Source of the DNA: G020348385 sp964580235
GTDB taxonomy: Bacteria > Acidobacteriota > Aminicenantia > Aminicenantales > Aminicenantaceae
Assembly: GCA_964580235.1 (NCBI GenBank)
Contig: CAZOJY010000026.1
Coordinates: forward strand, 1 to 33,116
Direction: 5' to 3'
Length of the DNA: 33,116 nucleotides
The position numbers and the translations under genes were made by a program. Shown here piece by piece: positions 14,915 through 23,517 of the stretch (its first letter is position 1; each line of letters starts with the position of its first letter). Below the pieces are notes generated by a model that saw only the letters and a list, made by a program, of their open reading frames with translations, was not told where the DNA came from and did not search any database.

Positions 14915-17290
14915 ATGAAAAAGATTCCTTTTGTTCTTTACTTGATTGCGGGCTTTCTCATCACTTGTGCAACCATTTATGGATATTCTTTATACCGCAA
15001 AAGAGCCGGGCTTCCGCCAGAGATCAAACCATATGCAGAAAAGAATGTGTTGGTGCGGATAAATGATGTCGAAATTAAAACAGATCAAGATATCGAATTC
15101 ATTTTCTCTCGCCGGAGTGCTGGAGAAACGGCAACTTTTTATGTAAAAACAGACGAAGGAATCGTCAGAAAGCGGGGAGTGCTTGTCGCCTTCTATTCCC
15201 AGTCACCCTTTCCGGTAATTAATTTAATACTCGGATTTTTTTTAACCGTCATGGCCTTTGTCGTGTTCCTCCTCCGTCCGCAGGATCTCAGGGCGCGTAT
15301 TTTTTACTGGTCAACGCTGATTGTTACCAGTGCCCAGGTTGTCAACGGCGGATTTTATTGTCTAAGAGAAAATTGGTTTTCCTACATTCCGGGTATCCTA
15401 TTTTATGCATTTTACCCCCTAATTCCGACCCTTCTGCTCCATTTCTCTCTGACGTTTTTGCGGCCAAAACTCAAGGTGTATGATTACCTCATCTATTTCC
15501 CTGCTTTTGCCTATATTATTGCTCTGGAGTATTTGTTTTTTTTATCGAGTTTGACATCTTCGATCGCTGCCTTTCGGCAGTATCAGGCCGTTTTTCTCAC
15601 ATTCCGGGGCTTTGTTGTTTTTTATATTTTGATCTCCTCCGTTATTTTCATTTTGAGCTACCGGAAGGCTATTCTAGAAGAACAGAAAGCCCAGATCAAA
15701 TGGATTCTTTACGGACTCTTTTTTGGCGTGGGGCCTTTTATTGTTATGTACCAGTTGCCGCGAATCCTAATCAGTCATCCCTTTATATCCGAAGAACTTG
15801 CCGGCGTTTTTTTTATTTTTATTCCCGTCGCTTTTACCATTTCCATTATCCGATACAAGTTGATGAATATCGAGCTAGTTATCAACAGAAGTTTGGTCTA
15901 CTCCTTTTTGACAGTTTTCACCATCAGCTTTTACTTGGTCCTTGTCCAGGTTATCCATGGCCTTTTTTCTAAAATATTTGCCGTCCAACAAGCGACAGTT
16001 TCAGTGATAGGAGCTCTTGCTGTTGCCTTGGCCTTTAATCCCGCCAGAAAAAAGATCCAAGAATTTGTGGATCGGTCTTTTTTCCGCATCAGCTATGACT
16101 ATAAAAAAAGCATTCTCAGCTTCAACGAAAGAGCCCATAAAATAGTTCGCCAGCCTCACCTAGTGGAATTTTTTTTGCTGAAGATAGAAAAAACAATTCC
16201 TCTGCACTCGATCGGTCTTAAAGTTTTTTCCCTTGAAACCGGACGAAAAAAGGTGTTGATAAAGAGCGGGATGAGTAGTGATCTGGCCTCATTTGATCCT
16301 AAATTGCCGAGGTCTTATCGAATATTTGCCAGGCGAAACAGTGTTATGACAGAACTGGGATTGGATTTTTCGTTGGAAAAAAAGATTGAAGAGATAAATT
16401 CGGAGATGCTTATCTCTTTGCCATTCCGGACGGCTGCCCTTTCAGGATTTGTTGTGTTGGGCAGGAAGAAATCTGGAGCCAAGTTCACGGGGGAGGATAT
16501 CGAGCTCCTCCTCACCATGGCCGAGACATTTGCTTTGAATCTCGAACGAATCCACCTCCAGGAAGAAGTGATTTATGAGCGGGCGGAAAAGGAAAAATTT
16601 GATGAGCTGAACAAACTGAAAACAGAGTTCATCTCCAACGTGTCCCATGAGATCCGAACACCGATGAGTTCAATACACGGCATGTCAGAAATTCTCCAGA
16701 AGGGAAAGATAAAGGGAAAGGCGAAGCAGGAGGAAATTCTCAAACTTATGGCCGGTGAGTGCAGCCGTTTGTCTAGGTTTCTGCATAATATCCTCGATTA
16801 TGGAAAAATCGAGCAGGACGTGAAAGCCTATCATTTTCAAAAAGCAGATATATCCCGGGTTGTTGAAGATATCCTCAGTTTTTACTCATTTCATTTCCAG
16901 GCTCTCGGGTTTTCTGTTAAAAAAAAGTGTCCTAAAGACCCTGTGTGGCTCAGCATAGATCCGGATGCGGTAAAACAGGCTTTGACTAATCTGATAGACA
17001 ATGCTATAAAGTATTCATCTAAAACGAGGGAAATTAAGATAACTGTCGTTGAAAAAGACTATCGAGTGGAAGTTCGAATTAAGGACAAGGGAATTGGCAT
17101 ACCGAAACAGGAATATAGGAAGATTTTTGGAGGATTTTATCGCGTTTCAGAGGCCCAGAAATTAGCCCCCAGAGGAGTCGGGCTTGGATTGAAAATAGTC
17201 AAGCATATTATGGAAGCCCACGGCGGAGATGTCCAAGTTGAAAGTCAAACAGGGAGAGGAAGTACGTTTTATTTGCTTTTTCCAAGATAA
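14915..17290 (+). CDS. Membrane sensor histidine kinase with PDZ-like and GAF-like segments
   Basis: 791 residues. An N-terminal membrane anchor is followed by a likely extracytoplasmic PDZ-like segment, about residues 35-95 (VLVRINDVEIKTDQDIEF, then a GETATFYVK strand). About eight membrane helices follow to residue 375, then a GAF-like region at about 400-545, and a HisKA domain with phosphoacceptor H578 in SNVSHEIRTPMSS. The ATPase domain has NLIDNAIKYS (N box), DKGIGIP and GVGLGLKIV. Its stop TAA shares a base with the ATG of the response regulator, so the pair is coupled and should form one phosphorelay. The ligand is unknown; the membrane and PDZ-like part suggest envelope sensing. Confidence 0.9.
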   Translation: MKKIPFVLYLIAGFLITCATIYGYSLYRKRAGLPPEIKPYAEKNVLVRINDVEIKTDQDIEFIFSRRSAGETATFYVKTDEGIVRKRGVLVAFYSQSPFPVINLILGFFLTVMAFVVFLLRPQDLRARIFYWSTLIVTSAQVVNGGFYCLRENWFSYIPGILFYAFYPLIPTLLLHFSLTFLRPKLKVYDYLIYFPAFAYIIALEYLFFLSSLTSSIAAFRQYQAVFLTFRGFVVFYILISSVIFILSYRKAILEEQKAQIKWILYGLFFGVGPFIVMYQLPRILISHPFISEELAGVFFIFIPVAFTISIIRYKLMNIELVINRSLVYSFLTVFTISFYLVLVQVIHGLFSKIFAVQQATVSVIGALAVALAFNPARKKIQEFVDRSFFRISYDYKKSILSFNERAHKIVRQPHLVEFFLLKIEKTIPLHSIGLKVFSLETGRKKVLIKSGMSSDLASFDPKLPRSYRIFARRNSVMTELGLDFSLEKKIEEINSEMLISLPFRTAALSGFVVLGRKKSGAKFTGEDIELLLTMAETFALNLERIHLQEEVIYERAEKEKFDELNKLKTEFISNVSHEIRTPMSSIHGMSEILQKGKIKGKAKQEEILKLMAGECSRLSRFLHNILDYGKIEQDVKAYHFQKADISRVVEDILSFYSFHFQALGFSVKKKCPKDPVWLSIDPDAVKQALTNLIDNAIKYSSKTREIKITVVEKDYRVEVRIKDKGIGIPKQEYRKIFGGFYRVSEAQKLAPRGVGLGLKIVKHIMEAHGGDVQVESQTGRGSTFYLLFPR

Positions 17291-17973
17291 TGAACAAAAT
17301 TTTAATCATAGAGGATGACCTCACATTTAGCAAGACGTTAAAGACAGCGTTAGAAACAGAAAATTTTAAGGTTCTCTCGGCATCTGATGGAGAAGAGGGA
17401 TACAAACTCGCCACAAAAGAAAATTTTGATCTAATTCTTCTTGATCTGAAGCTCCCTGAAATGGATGGATTTGAGGTCTGCAAAAAACTGCGCTTGGAGG
17501 GAGATGCAACCCCGATTATTTTTCTGACAGGAGAAAAAAAGGAGGAAATCGACAAGGTCCTTGGGCTTGAGTTAGGAGGAGATGATTATATGACCAAGCC
17601 TTTCGGAACGAGAGAGCTTCTGGCTCGTATCAAAGCTGTCCTTCGGCGGGCAAGACCGGAAAGGGCAGGGCCGACTGAATACTCCTTTGGGGATGTCACG
17701 ATCAATTTTAAAAAACAGGTGGCTCTCAAGGGGAAGGCGGAACTGCGTCTGACAGCCAAAGAAATTGGACTTCTTAAGCTGCTCATTTCTTATGAGGGGG
17801 AGGTGGTGACTCGAGATACCATTCTGAATGAAGTGTGGGGCTATGACAAATTTCCGACAACGCGCACTGTGGATACTTTCATTCATAATCTGCGGCAAAA
17901 AATCGAAGACAATCCCTCCACGCCCGTTCATCTTCTCACCATCCCGTGGTCTGGATATAAATTCCAAAAATAA
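17290..17973 (+). CDS. OmpR/PhoB-family response regulator
   Basis: 227 residues. The receiver domain has E8-D9-D10, phosphoacceptor D52 in LILLDLKLPEMDG, Thr in IFLTGE, and Lys in MTKPF. A C-terminal winged helix has LTAKEIGLLKLL, SYEGEVVTRDTILNEVWG and TVDTFIHNLRQKIEDNP, the hallmark of OmpR-type DNA binders. The start codon overlaps the stop of the histidine kinase (TAATG), so they are partners. Target genes cannot be told from the sequence; the upstream ADP-ribosylglycohydrolase-like gene could be in the same transcript. Confidence 0.94.
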   Translation: MNKILIIEDDLTFSKTLKTALETENFKVLSASDGEEGYKLATKENFDLILLDLKLPEMDGFEVCKKLRLEGDATPIIFLTGEKKEEIDKVLGLELGGDDYMTKPFGTRELLARIKAVLRRARPERAGPTEYSFGDVTINFKKQVALKGKAELRLTAKEIGLLKLLISYEGEVVTRDTILNEVWGYDKFPTTRTVDTFIHNLRQKIEDNPSTPVHLLTIPWSGYKFQK

Positions 17974-18045
17974 GCGGTTTTTCTATTACAATTTCGCGTG
18001 TTTGCAATCCTCAGATTTCAACTAGCTGGATTTGAGAAGAGGACG

Positions 18046-19500
18046 TCAGTTGAGTTCGGCTAAAACAGCAGCAAGAAAATCCCAGAATTTTTCAACAGAA
18101 CCAACATGCACTCGTTCCTCCGGTGAATGAGGATGCTCGATCGTGGGCCCGAAAGAAATCATATCCATCCCAGGAAATTTTTCTCCAATGATCCCACATT
18201 CCAGTCCAGCATGGATGGCTCCCACTTCGGCCTCTTTCTGAAACTTCTTGTTGTAGACATCTTTACAAATTTGTAATATTTCGGACTGGAGGTTAGGAGT
18301 CCACCCGGGATAGCCTTCGGGCTGAGCCAGATCTGCCTCGACAATTTCGCACAATGCAGCGATGGTATTGCGTGTTGCTTCCAGTCCGGATGTAATCGAG
18401 CTGCGGCTGCTGCTGATAACTTGAGCATGTTCCGGATGGGTGTGAACGATGGCCAGGTTCGTCGAGGTTTCCACCAGTCCTTCCATTTCTGGATGCATAG
18501 ATAGGACGCCATGGGGGAGAGCGAAAAGAAAATTTATCAGCATTTTTTGTGAATCTTCGGTCATCGGCGGCTTTTGATATTCTCCGGATTTTTCGAAGCT
18601 GAATCTGGCTTCTGCCTCGACTGATTTGTGCTCGTTATAAATATTGTTGAAAGATGCTTTGAAGGAATTCTTCAGGGCTTCAATCTTTTCAGGATCGATG
18701 TACAAGTCTGCCCAGGCCTCCCTAGGGATGGCGTTGCGCTTGTTGCCCCCCTCAATACCGGCCAGTTCAAACGGAATCCTTTTTTCTGTCTGCCACAGCA
18801 TTCGAGCTAGTAATTTTATCGCATTTCCCCGGCCCTGATCTATGTCGATTCCTGAATGTCCACCTCTAAAACCAAAAAGTTTGAGACGGAAAGGTTCTCC
18901 TGCGCTTTCCCTTTTTCTCTTCAAAGGAACGAGGATTTCTGAGTCTGCCCCCCCTGCACAGCCGATTGTGAATGATCCCTCATCTTCGCTATCCAGATTG
19001 AGGAGGATTTTTCCTTTGAGAAAATCCGGCCTGATTTTCGTCGCCCCTGTGAGCCCGGTCTCCTCATCCACAGTGAAAAGAAATTCAAGAGGCCCGTGAA
19101 CCAGGGAATCCTCTTCCATCAGGGACAATACGGCAGCCAGTCCGATTCCATTGTCAGATCCAAGAGTGGTTCCCTCTGCCGAGATCCATTCCCCTTCCAT
19201 TTTGGCATGGATAGGATCTTTGCTGAAATCATGTTCCACATCGGAATTTTTTTCACAAACCATATCGATGTGTCCTTGGAGAATAAGACCCGGGGAGTTT
19301 TCCATACCAGTAGATGCCTTTTTTGATACAACAACATTTCCAACATCGTCCTGTTTCCACTCTAAATTGAGCTTTTTAGCCTGGGATATGATATAATCCC
19401 CCAACGCGGCTTCGTTGCCAGAGCAGTGAGGGATTTTTAAAATCTGTTCAAAATGTTTCCAGATCAGAGCAGGTTTGAGTTCTTCAAAAATGGATGCCAT
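18046..19500 (-). CDS. pepD: Aminoacyl-histidine dipeptidase PepD (M20C peptidase)
   Basis: 484 residues, usual PepD length, starting MASIFEELKPALIWKHFEQI. The ATG at 19500 has GGAGG 7 nt upstream; the longer frame to 19596 adds 32 unrelated residues and is rejected. Dinuclear zinc-site motifs are GHIDMVCEKN, LGSDNGIG, DEETGLTGA, LDSEDEG, HAGLECGI and the C-terminal HPHSPEE. It is a cytoplasmic metallodipeptidase with broad Xaa-His dipeptide specificity, finishing peptide breakdown. It is convergent with the OmpR-type regulator upstream and divergent from galK downstream. A role in peptide-based nutrition agrees with the M16 and FtcD genes in this window. Confidence 0.95.
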   Translation of the reverse strand: MASIFEELKPALIWKHFEQILKIPHCSGNEAALGDYIISQAKKLNLEWKQDDVGNVVVSKKASTGMENSPGLILQGHIDMVCEKNSDVEHDFSKDPIHAKMEGEWISAEGTTLGSDNGIGLAAVLSLMEEDSLVHGPLEFLFTVDEETGLTGATKIRPDFLKGKILLNLDSEDEGSFTIGCAGGADSEILVPLKRKRESAGEPFRLKLFGFRGGHSGIDIDQGRGNAIKLLARMLWQTEKRIPFELAGIEGGNKRNAIPREAWADLYIDPEKIEALKNSFKASFNNIYNEHKSVEAEARFSFEKSGEYQKPPMTEDSQKMLINFLFALPHGVLSMHPEMEGLVETSTNLAIVHTHPEHAQVISSSRSSITSGLEATRNTIAALCEIVEADLAQPEGYPGWTPNLQSEILQICKDVYNKKFQKEAEVGAIHAGLECGIIGEKFPGMDMISFGPTIEHPHSPEERVHVGSVEKFWDFLAAVLAELN

Positions 19501-19617
19501 CCTTTTTCCTCCATACAATTCAGTATTTGTTTTAATAAAAAATTTGTTTAAATAAAAACGGAAGATTAGGATGACACAAATTCCATTCGGATTCAAGATT
19601 AAATCGAGAAAAATGTT

Positions 19618-19647
19618 TTGACATTACCCTCCTGATTTCCATACAAT
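19618..19647 (+). promoter_or_regulatory. Candidate galK promoter giving a near-leaderless mRNA
   Basis: TTGACA (19618-19623), an 18-nt spacer and TACAAT (19642-19647). Predicted start is near 19654, only about 8 nt before the galK ATG at 19662, and no Shine-Dalgarno sequence precedes that ATG. Confidence 0.55.
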
Positions 19648-19661
19648 TCGCATGCCTTCAG

Positions 19662-20846
19662 ATGGATGACGCACTGGTTTTATCTTTTAGGGATATCTTT
19701 GGTTCCTCTCCTGAAGTTTACTCCACTGCCCCGGGAAGGATAAATATTATCGGCGAACACACGGATTATAATCAGGGGTATGTTTTGCCATCGGCCATCA
19801 CTCGCCATATTTCCTTTCTGGCATCCAGAAGAGCGGATGGAAATGTTCGGATCTGGGCCGAAAGTTTTCAACAGGATGAAAGCTTTTCAATCCGAGATGA
19901 TATCGAAGCAAAGCAGGGAGGCTGGATCGATTATGTCAAAGGCATTTATTGGGTCCTGTTCGAACGGGGAGCCTCCCTGGAAGGAATCGATGCCTATGTC
20001 TGGGGCAATGTGCCTCTGGAATCGGGATTGAGCTCTTCGGCGGCTTTTGAGGTGAGTGCTATCAGCGCCCTGAATGTGCTGTTCGAACTTCAGCTTTCCC
20101 CGCTGGAAATAGCAAAATTGGCTCAGAGAGCAGAGAATGAATATGTGGGCGTGAAATGTGGCCTGATGGATCAATTTATTTCCGTGTTTGGGAAAAAAAA
20201 GAGAGCTGTATTTTTAAACTGCGAAACGCTTGAATTTGAGTATATTCCACTGAGGTTGAAAGAGAAGGGGTTGGGAATTCTTGTGACGGATACTGGCGTC
20301 CATCGGGATCTGGTTTCCTCTGGATACAATAAGCGGCGGACAGAAGCTATGCTTGTTTTGGAAAGGCTGAAAGAATCCGGAGTCCAAACCTATAAAGACA
20401 TCACCATGGAATTGCTTGATGAAAAAAAAATGAGCCTCGGAGAAACTCTTTTTAGAAGAGCCAGGCATATAGTGACAGAAAACGAACGTGTTAAAAAAGC
20501 AGCTTCCGCTCTGCAGGAGGATGATTTTGGTGAACTCGGGAATCTCTTGTTCCAATCCCACGAAAGTCTGAGAGACGATTATCAAGTATCCTGTCTTGAG
20601 CTTGATCTTTTGTATGAGTGTGGAAAACAATTCCATTCTTGTCTCGGGGCGAGGCTGACGGGCGCGGGCTTTGGCGGTTCCGGTATTTCCCTGGTTCGAA
20701 AGGAGGCTTTCGATTCTTTCAAACGGCTGATTTTGGATGAGGCCCGGAGTCGTGGATTTACGACGCCCACCTTTTATGAAGTTGAAATTGGAGAAGGCTC
20801 CCGCATTCGTCACGTCAGGCGGGTGCACGTCAGGCAATCGGATTGA
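19662..20846 (+). CDS. galK: Galactokinase
   Basis: 394 residues, normal for GHMP-family galactokinase, which phosphorylates galactose at C1 with ATP in the Leloir pathway. Signatures are PGRINIIGEHTDYNQGYVLP (galactokinase motif), PLESGLSSSAAFEVS (ATP-binding loop), KCGLMDQFIS with the catalytic Asp, and GARLTGAGFGGSGISLV near the C-terminus. No galT, galE or galactose transporter is in the window. It leads a run of six plus-strand genes with plsY 34 nt downstream. The start lacks a Shine-Dalgarno sequence, consistent with the very close promoter. Confidence 0.95.
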   Translation: MDDALVLSFRDIFGSSPEVYSTAPGRINIIGEHTDYNQGYVLPSAITRHISFLASRRADGNVRIWAESFQQDESFSIRDDIEAKQGGWIDYVKGIYWVLFERGASLEGIDAYVWGNVPLESGLSSSAAFEVSAISALNVLFELQLSPLEIAKLAQRAENEYVGVKCGLMDQFISVFGKKKRAVFLNCETLEFEYIPLRLKEKGLGILVTDTGVHRDLVSSGYNKRRTEAMLVLERLKESGVQTYKDITMELLDEKKMSLGETLFRRARHIVTENERVKKAASALQEDDFGELGNLLFQSHESLRDDYQVSCLELDLLYECGKQFHSCLGARLTGAGFGGSGISLVRKEAFDSFKRLILDEARSRGFTTPTFYEVEIGEGSRIRHVRRVHVRQSD

Positions 20847-20880
20847 CATTATTTCCGTTATGTATTAGATAGAGGTTAAC

Positions 20881-21471
20881 ATGGTGGCGAAGCTGATCAT
20901 TGCCGGAGTTCTTTCTTACTTTATTGGATCCATCCCCTTTTCTTATCTTGTAGCTAAAAAAGTGAAAAAAGTAGATATCCGCATTGCCGGCGAGGGAAAC
21001 GTTGGAGGGCGAAATGTCTGGCACGTGGTGGGGAAAAAATATGGTGTGCTGGCAGGCTTTTTGGATCTTTTGAAAGGATTGGGGGCGTTCGGGATCGGAC
21101 ATCTTTTCGGGCTTTTTCCCTGGTACATTTGGATTTGCGGCTTTTTTGCTGTTTTCGGTCATTGTTTCCCTGTGTTTCTCAAAGGAAGAGGAGGAAAGGG
21201 GGCTGCCACAGCTATGGGATTCCTGCTGGGCATGCAGCCTGAGGCACTTATCATTTCTGGGTTGTTGATGCTTTTGACATACGGAATTTTCCGCAATTTT
21301 CATGTGTCCATTTCTTTAGGGATGGCCAGCCTTCCATTTTTTTGGCATTTTGTCTTTGGGAAATCTTGGACGGAAACGGGCATTATGGTTTCTATTTTGC
21401 TTTTCCTCGGGTTGAAAAGATGGATTGATGAACCATACATGCAGAAGGTAAGAGCGGCCTCTGGATGGTAG
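20881..21471 (+). CDS. plsY: Divergent PlsY-family glycerol-3-phosphate acyltransferase
   Basis: 196 residues with five or six membrane helices and PlsY order of motifs: FIGSIPFSYLVAKK, LDLLKG, and GHCFPVFLKGRGGKGAAT. PlsY transfers acyl from acyl-phosphate to glycerol-3-phosphate at the inner membrane. The phosphate-binding motif normally GSGNIGATN is G37-E-G-N-V-G-G-R-N here, so the usual Ser is E38 and the Ala-Thr pair is Gly-Arg. The acceptor could be altered. The next gene, a GT2 glycosyltransferase, begins one base after its stop, suggesting shared lipid biosynthesis. Whether the genome has a second, canonical plsY is unknown. Confidence 0.85.
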   Translation: MVAKLIIAGVLSYFIGSIPFSYLVAKKVKKVDIRIAGEGNVGGRNVWHVVGKKYGVLAGFLDLLKGLGAFGIGHLFGLFPWYIWICGFFAVFGHCFPVFLKGRGGKGAATAMGFLLGMQPEALIISGLLMLLTYGIFRNFHVSISLGMASLPFFWHFVFGKSWTETGIMVSILLFLGLKRWIDEPYMQKVRAASGW

Positions 21472-21472
21472 A

Positions 21473-22597
21473 ATGGAATCTCTTCACATATTGATTTTAT
21501 TTTTTCTTTTCCTTTTGGGGATGAATTTTTTCCAAAACCTTAAAAGGATTGAAGCTTATGATGGCAACAATCCGAGAAAAAACCTCCCGCTGATATCTGT
21601 TCTGGTGCCGGCCAGGAACGAAGAAGATACCATAGAAACGTGTTTATCTTCGCTTCTGGAATCAACCTATCCGCATTTGGAAATTATCGTCCTGGACGAT
21701 AATTCTAAAGACAGGACATATTCCATCGTTCAGAAGTACTCTGAAAGACATGAGCACCTCCGTATCATCAAGGGAAAAAAATTGCCACCCGGATGGAATG
21801 GCAAGAATTGGGCATGCCACCAACTCTCTCAGGCCGCAAGAGGGGAGTGGTTTCTGTTCACGGATGCCGACACCTGTCACAGCCCCTACTCGATTGCCTC
21901 TGCCTTGGATGCGGCAAATAAGAGTCAATCCACATTCCTGACAGCTATTCCAGGATTGATCACCAAGACCTGGGCGGAAAAACTGATCCTCCCTGTTATC
22001 CACTTCGCTTTTTTCGTTCTTTTGCCTTTCAATATCATAAACTTTAAGGGCAATTCTCGGTTGGCTATCGGAATTGGGCCATTTCTTTTCATCCAAAAAG
22101 GCTGCTATTTTTCGTGCGGAGGATTCGAAGCAATTAAAACGGAAATACTGGATGATATGGCCCTGGCCAGGAGGGTAAAGCGAACCGGAGGAAAATTGTG
22201 TGTCATAGATGGCACAGAGCTCCTGACCGTGCGATTTTATACCTGTCTGAGAGAAGTATGGACAGGTCTATCCAAAAATTCTTTTCAGGCAATCGGAAGT
22301 TCTCCGCACTTCCTCCTCGGCTTATCCTTGTTGTGTTATTTTCTTTTTATCTATCCCTATTTTTGTCTGGGGAGTGCCATCTATTATGGTGAAGGTATCA
22401 CACTGCCGCTTTTTCAGGTGATCGTGATCTCTTTAATCAAACTGGTTATGGCTTCCCGCTTTAAAACAAGTATGCTGTTCGGCTTGTTCCATCCCCTTAT
22501 GATAATCATGACCTTCATGATTCTTTTCAATTCCTTCCGCCTCAGCCTTTTTGGCAAGAAGATTGAGTGGAAGGAGAGGCTGTATCCAGTCGAATGA
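21473..22597 (+). CDS. Membrane GT2 glycosyltransferase (CrtQ/CruC/HpnB-like)
   Basis: 374 residues. An N-terminal helix is followed by a GT-A catalytic domain: VPARNEEDTIETCL, IIVLDDNSKD, LPPGWNGKNWACHQL, and the metal-binding FTDADT. A loop with DDMALARRVK follows. Three or four C-terminal membrane helices sit between about 280 and 365. The PPGWxGKxWA motif is shared by CrtQ/CruC-type carotenoid and HpnB-type hopanoid-associated transferases, so a lipid acceptor is likely. No carotenoid or hopanoid genes are present here. It begins one base after the plsY-like gene, and its stop overlaps the start of the metal-binding protein gene (ATGA). The sugar donor is unknown. Confidence 0.88.
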   Translation: MESLHILILFFLFLLGMNFFQNLKRIEAYDGNNPRKNLPLISVLVPARNEEDTIETCLSSLLESTYPHLEIIVLDDNSKDRTYSIVQKYSERHEHLRIIKGKKLPPGWNGKNWACHQLSQAARGEWFLFTDADTCHSPYSIASALDAANKSQSTFLTAIPGLITKTWAEKLILPVIHFAFFVLLPFNIINFKGNSRLAIGIGPFLFIQKGCYFSCGGFEAIKTEILDDMALARRVKRTGGKLCVIDGTELLTVRFYTCLREVWTGLSKNSFQAIGSSPHFLLGLSLLCYFLFIYPYFCLGSAIYYGEGITLPLFQVIVISLIKLVMASRFKTSMLFGLFHPLMIIMTFMILFNSFRLSLFGKKIEWKERLYPVE

Positions 22598-23517
22598 ACC
22601 TAAAAAAATACATCATTCCTTTTTTGATACTATGTTTTTTTCTTGAAGGAAGCATATCTGTGTTTCTTCAAGGTCAGCAGATATCAAAGATTAAAATAAT
22701 GACAAGCATCTTTCCGTTGAAAGAATTTGCTCATGCCGTTTCTGGGGATTGGAGTGCTATAGATCTCCTTCTTCCACCGGGAGCGGAGATTCATGCGTGG
22801 CACCCAAGGCCCAGTGATTTGATGAAGCTTTCTTCGGCAGATGTGTTCATATATATCGGTGCAGAGCTGGAACCTTGGATTAGTGATATTCTTCGGAGTG
22901 TAAATAATCCTGATCTTCATGTGATCGAAGCAAGCAAAGGATTATCTTTATTCAGAAATGACGGGGAAGAGGGACACAATCGTGGAGCACCTGACCCGCA
23001 TATATGGTTGGATTTTGCGAATGATAAAAAGATCATCGATAAGATAGCAGCCGTTCTTTCCAAAGTTTCTCCTGAGAGACAGGACGTTTTTCTGAAGAAT
23101 GCGGGTATCTACAAACAGAAGCTTCAAACATTGGATGAAAAATATCGAAAAACTCTGGACCTGTGTGATCAAAAAACCATCGTAATGGGAGGGCATGCGG
23201 CTTTTGGGTACTTGGCCCGACGGTACAAATTATCTCAGATTTCTTTGTATGGATTGAGTCCGGATTCCAAACCGACTCCTCGCCAACTCATAGATGTTAT
23301 TGATTTTGTCGTAAAAAGAGGGATAAAAACCATTTTTTTTGAAGTCAATGTCAGCCGGGATCTGGCACGAGTAATTGCCGAGGAGACAGGAGCAAAAACA
23401 CTGGTTTTGAACCCCGGGGCAAACTTGCCAAGAGAGAAGAAAAATTCTAGCATCACATTTTTAAGTATCATGGAAAAAAATCTGGAGAGCTTAAAAAATG
23501 GACTCCGCTGCCATTAA
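22594..23517 (+). CDS. ZnuA/TroA-like metal ABC transporter substrate-binding protein
   Basis: 307 residues. An N-terminal signal peptide (KKYIIPFLILCFFLEG) leads to a mature A-1 cluster binding protein: MTSIFPLKEFAHAVSGD, LLLPPGAEIHAWHPRPSDL with the first His ligands, ADVFIYIGAELEPW, PDPHIWLDFAND with the second, VMGGHAAFGYLARRY with the third, and FFEVNVSRDLARVIAEETGA. The His-rich loop of typical ZnuA is reduced to GEEGHNRGAPDPH. Zinc or manganese is likely; the ligands do not settle it. The start is ATG 22594, overlapping the GT2 stop; a frame from 22567 would put extra charged residues before the signal. It overlaps the ATPase gene by 20 nt. Confidence 0.93.
   Translation: MNLKKYIIPFLILCFFLEGSISVFLQGQQISKIKIMTSIFPLKEFAHAVSGDWSAIDLLLPPGAEIHAWHPRPSDLMKLSSADVFIYIGAELEPWISDILRSVNNPDLHVIEASKGLSLFRNDGEEGHNRGAPDPHIWLDFANDKKIIDKIAAVLSKVSPERQDVFLKNAGIYKQKLQTLDEKYRKTLDLCDQKTIVMGGHAAFGYLARRYKLSQISLYGLSPDSKPTPRQLIDVIDFVVKRGIKTIFFEVNVSRDLARVIAEETGAKTLVLNPGANLPREKKNSSITFLSIMEKNLESLKNGLRCH

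Noticed and set aside
19501..19596. N-terminal extension of PepD
   Set aside because: No family similarity, and the internal ATG at 19500 has an excellent GGAGG site.
20214..20849. 211-codon open frame on the minus strand
   Set aside because: Antisense to galK, which has all galactokinase motifs; low-complexity shadow.
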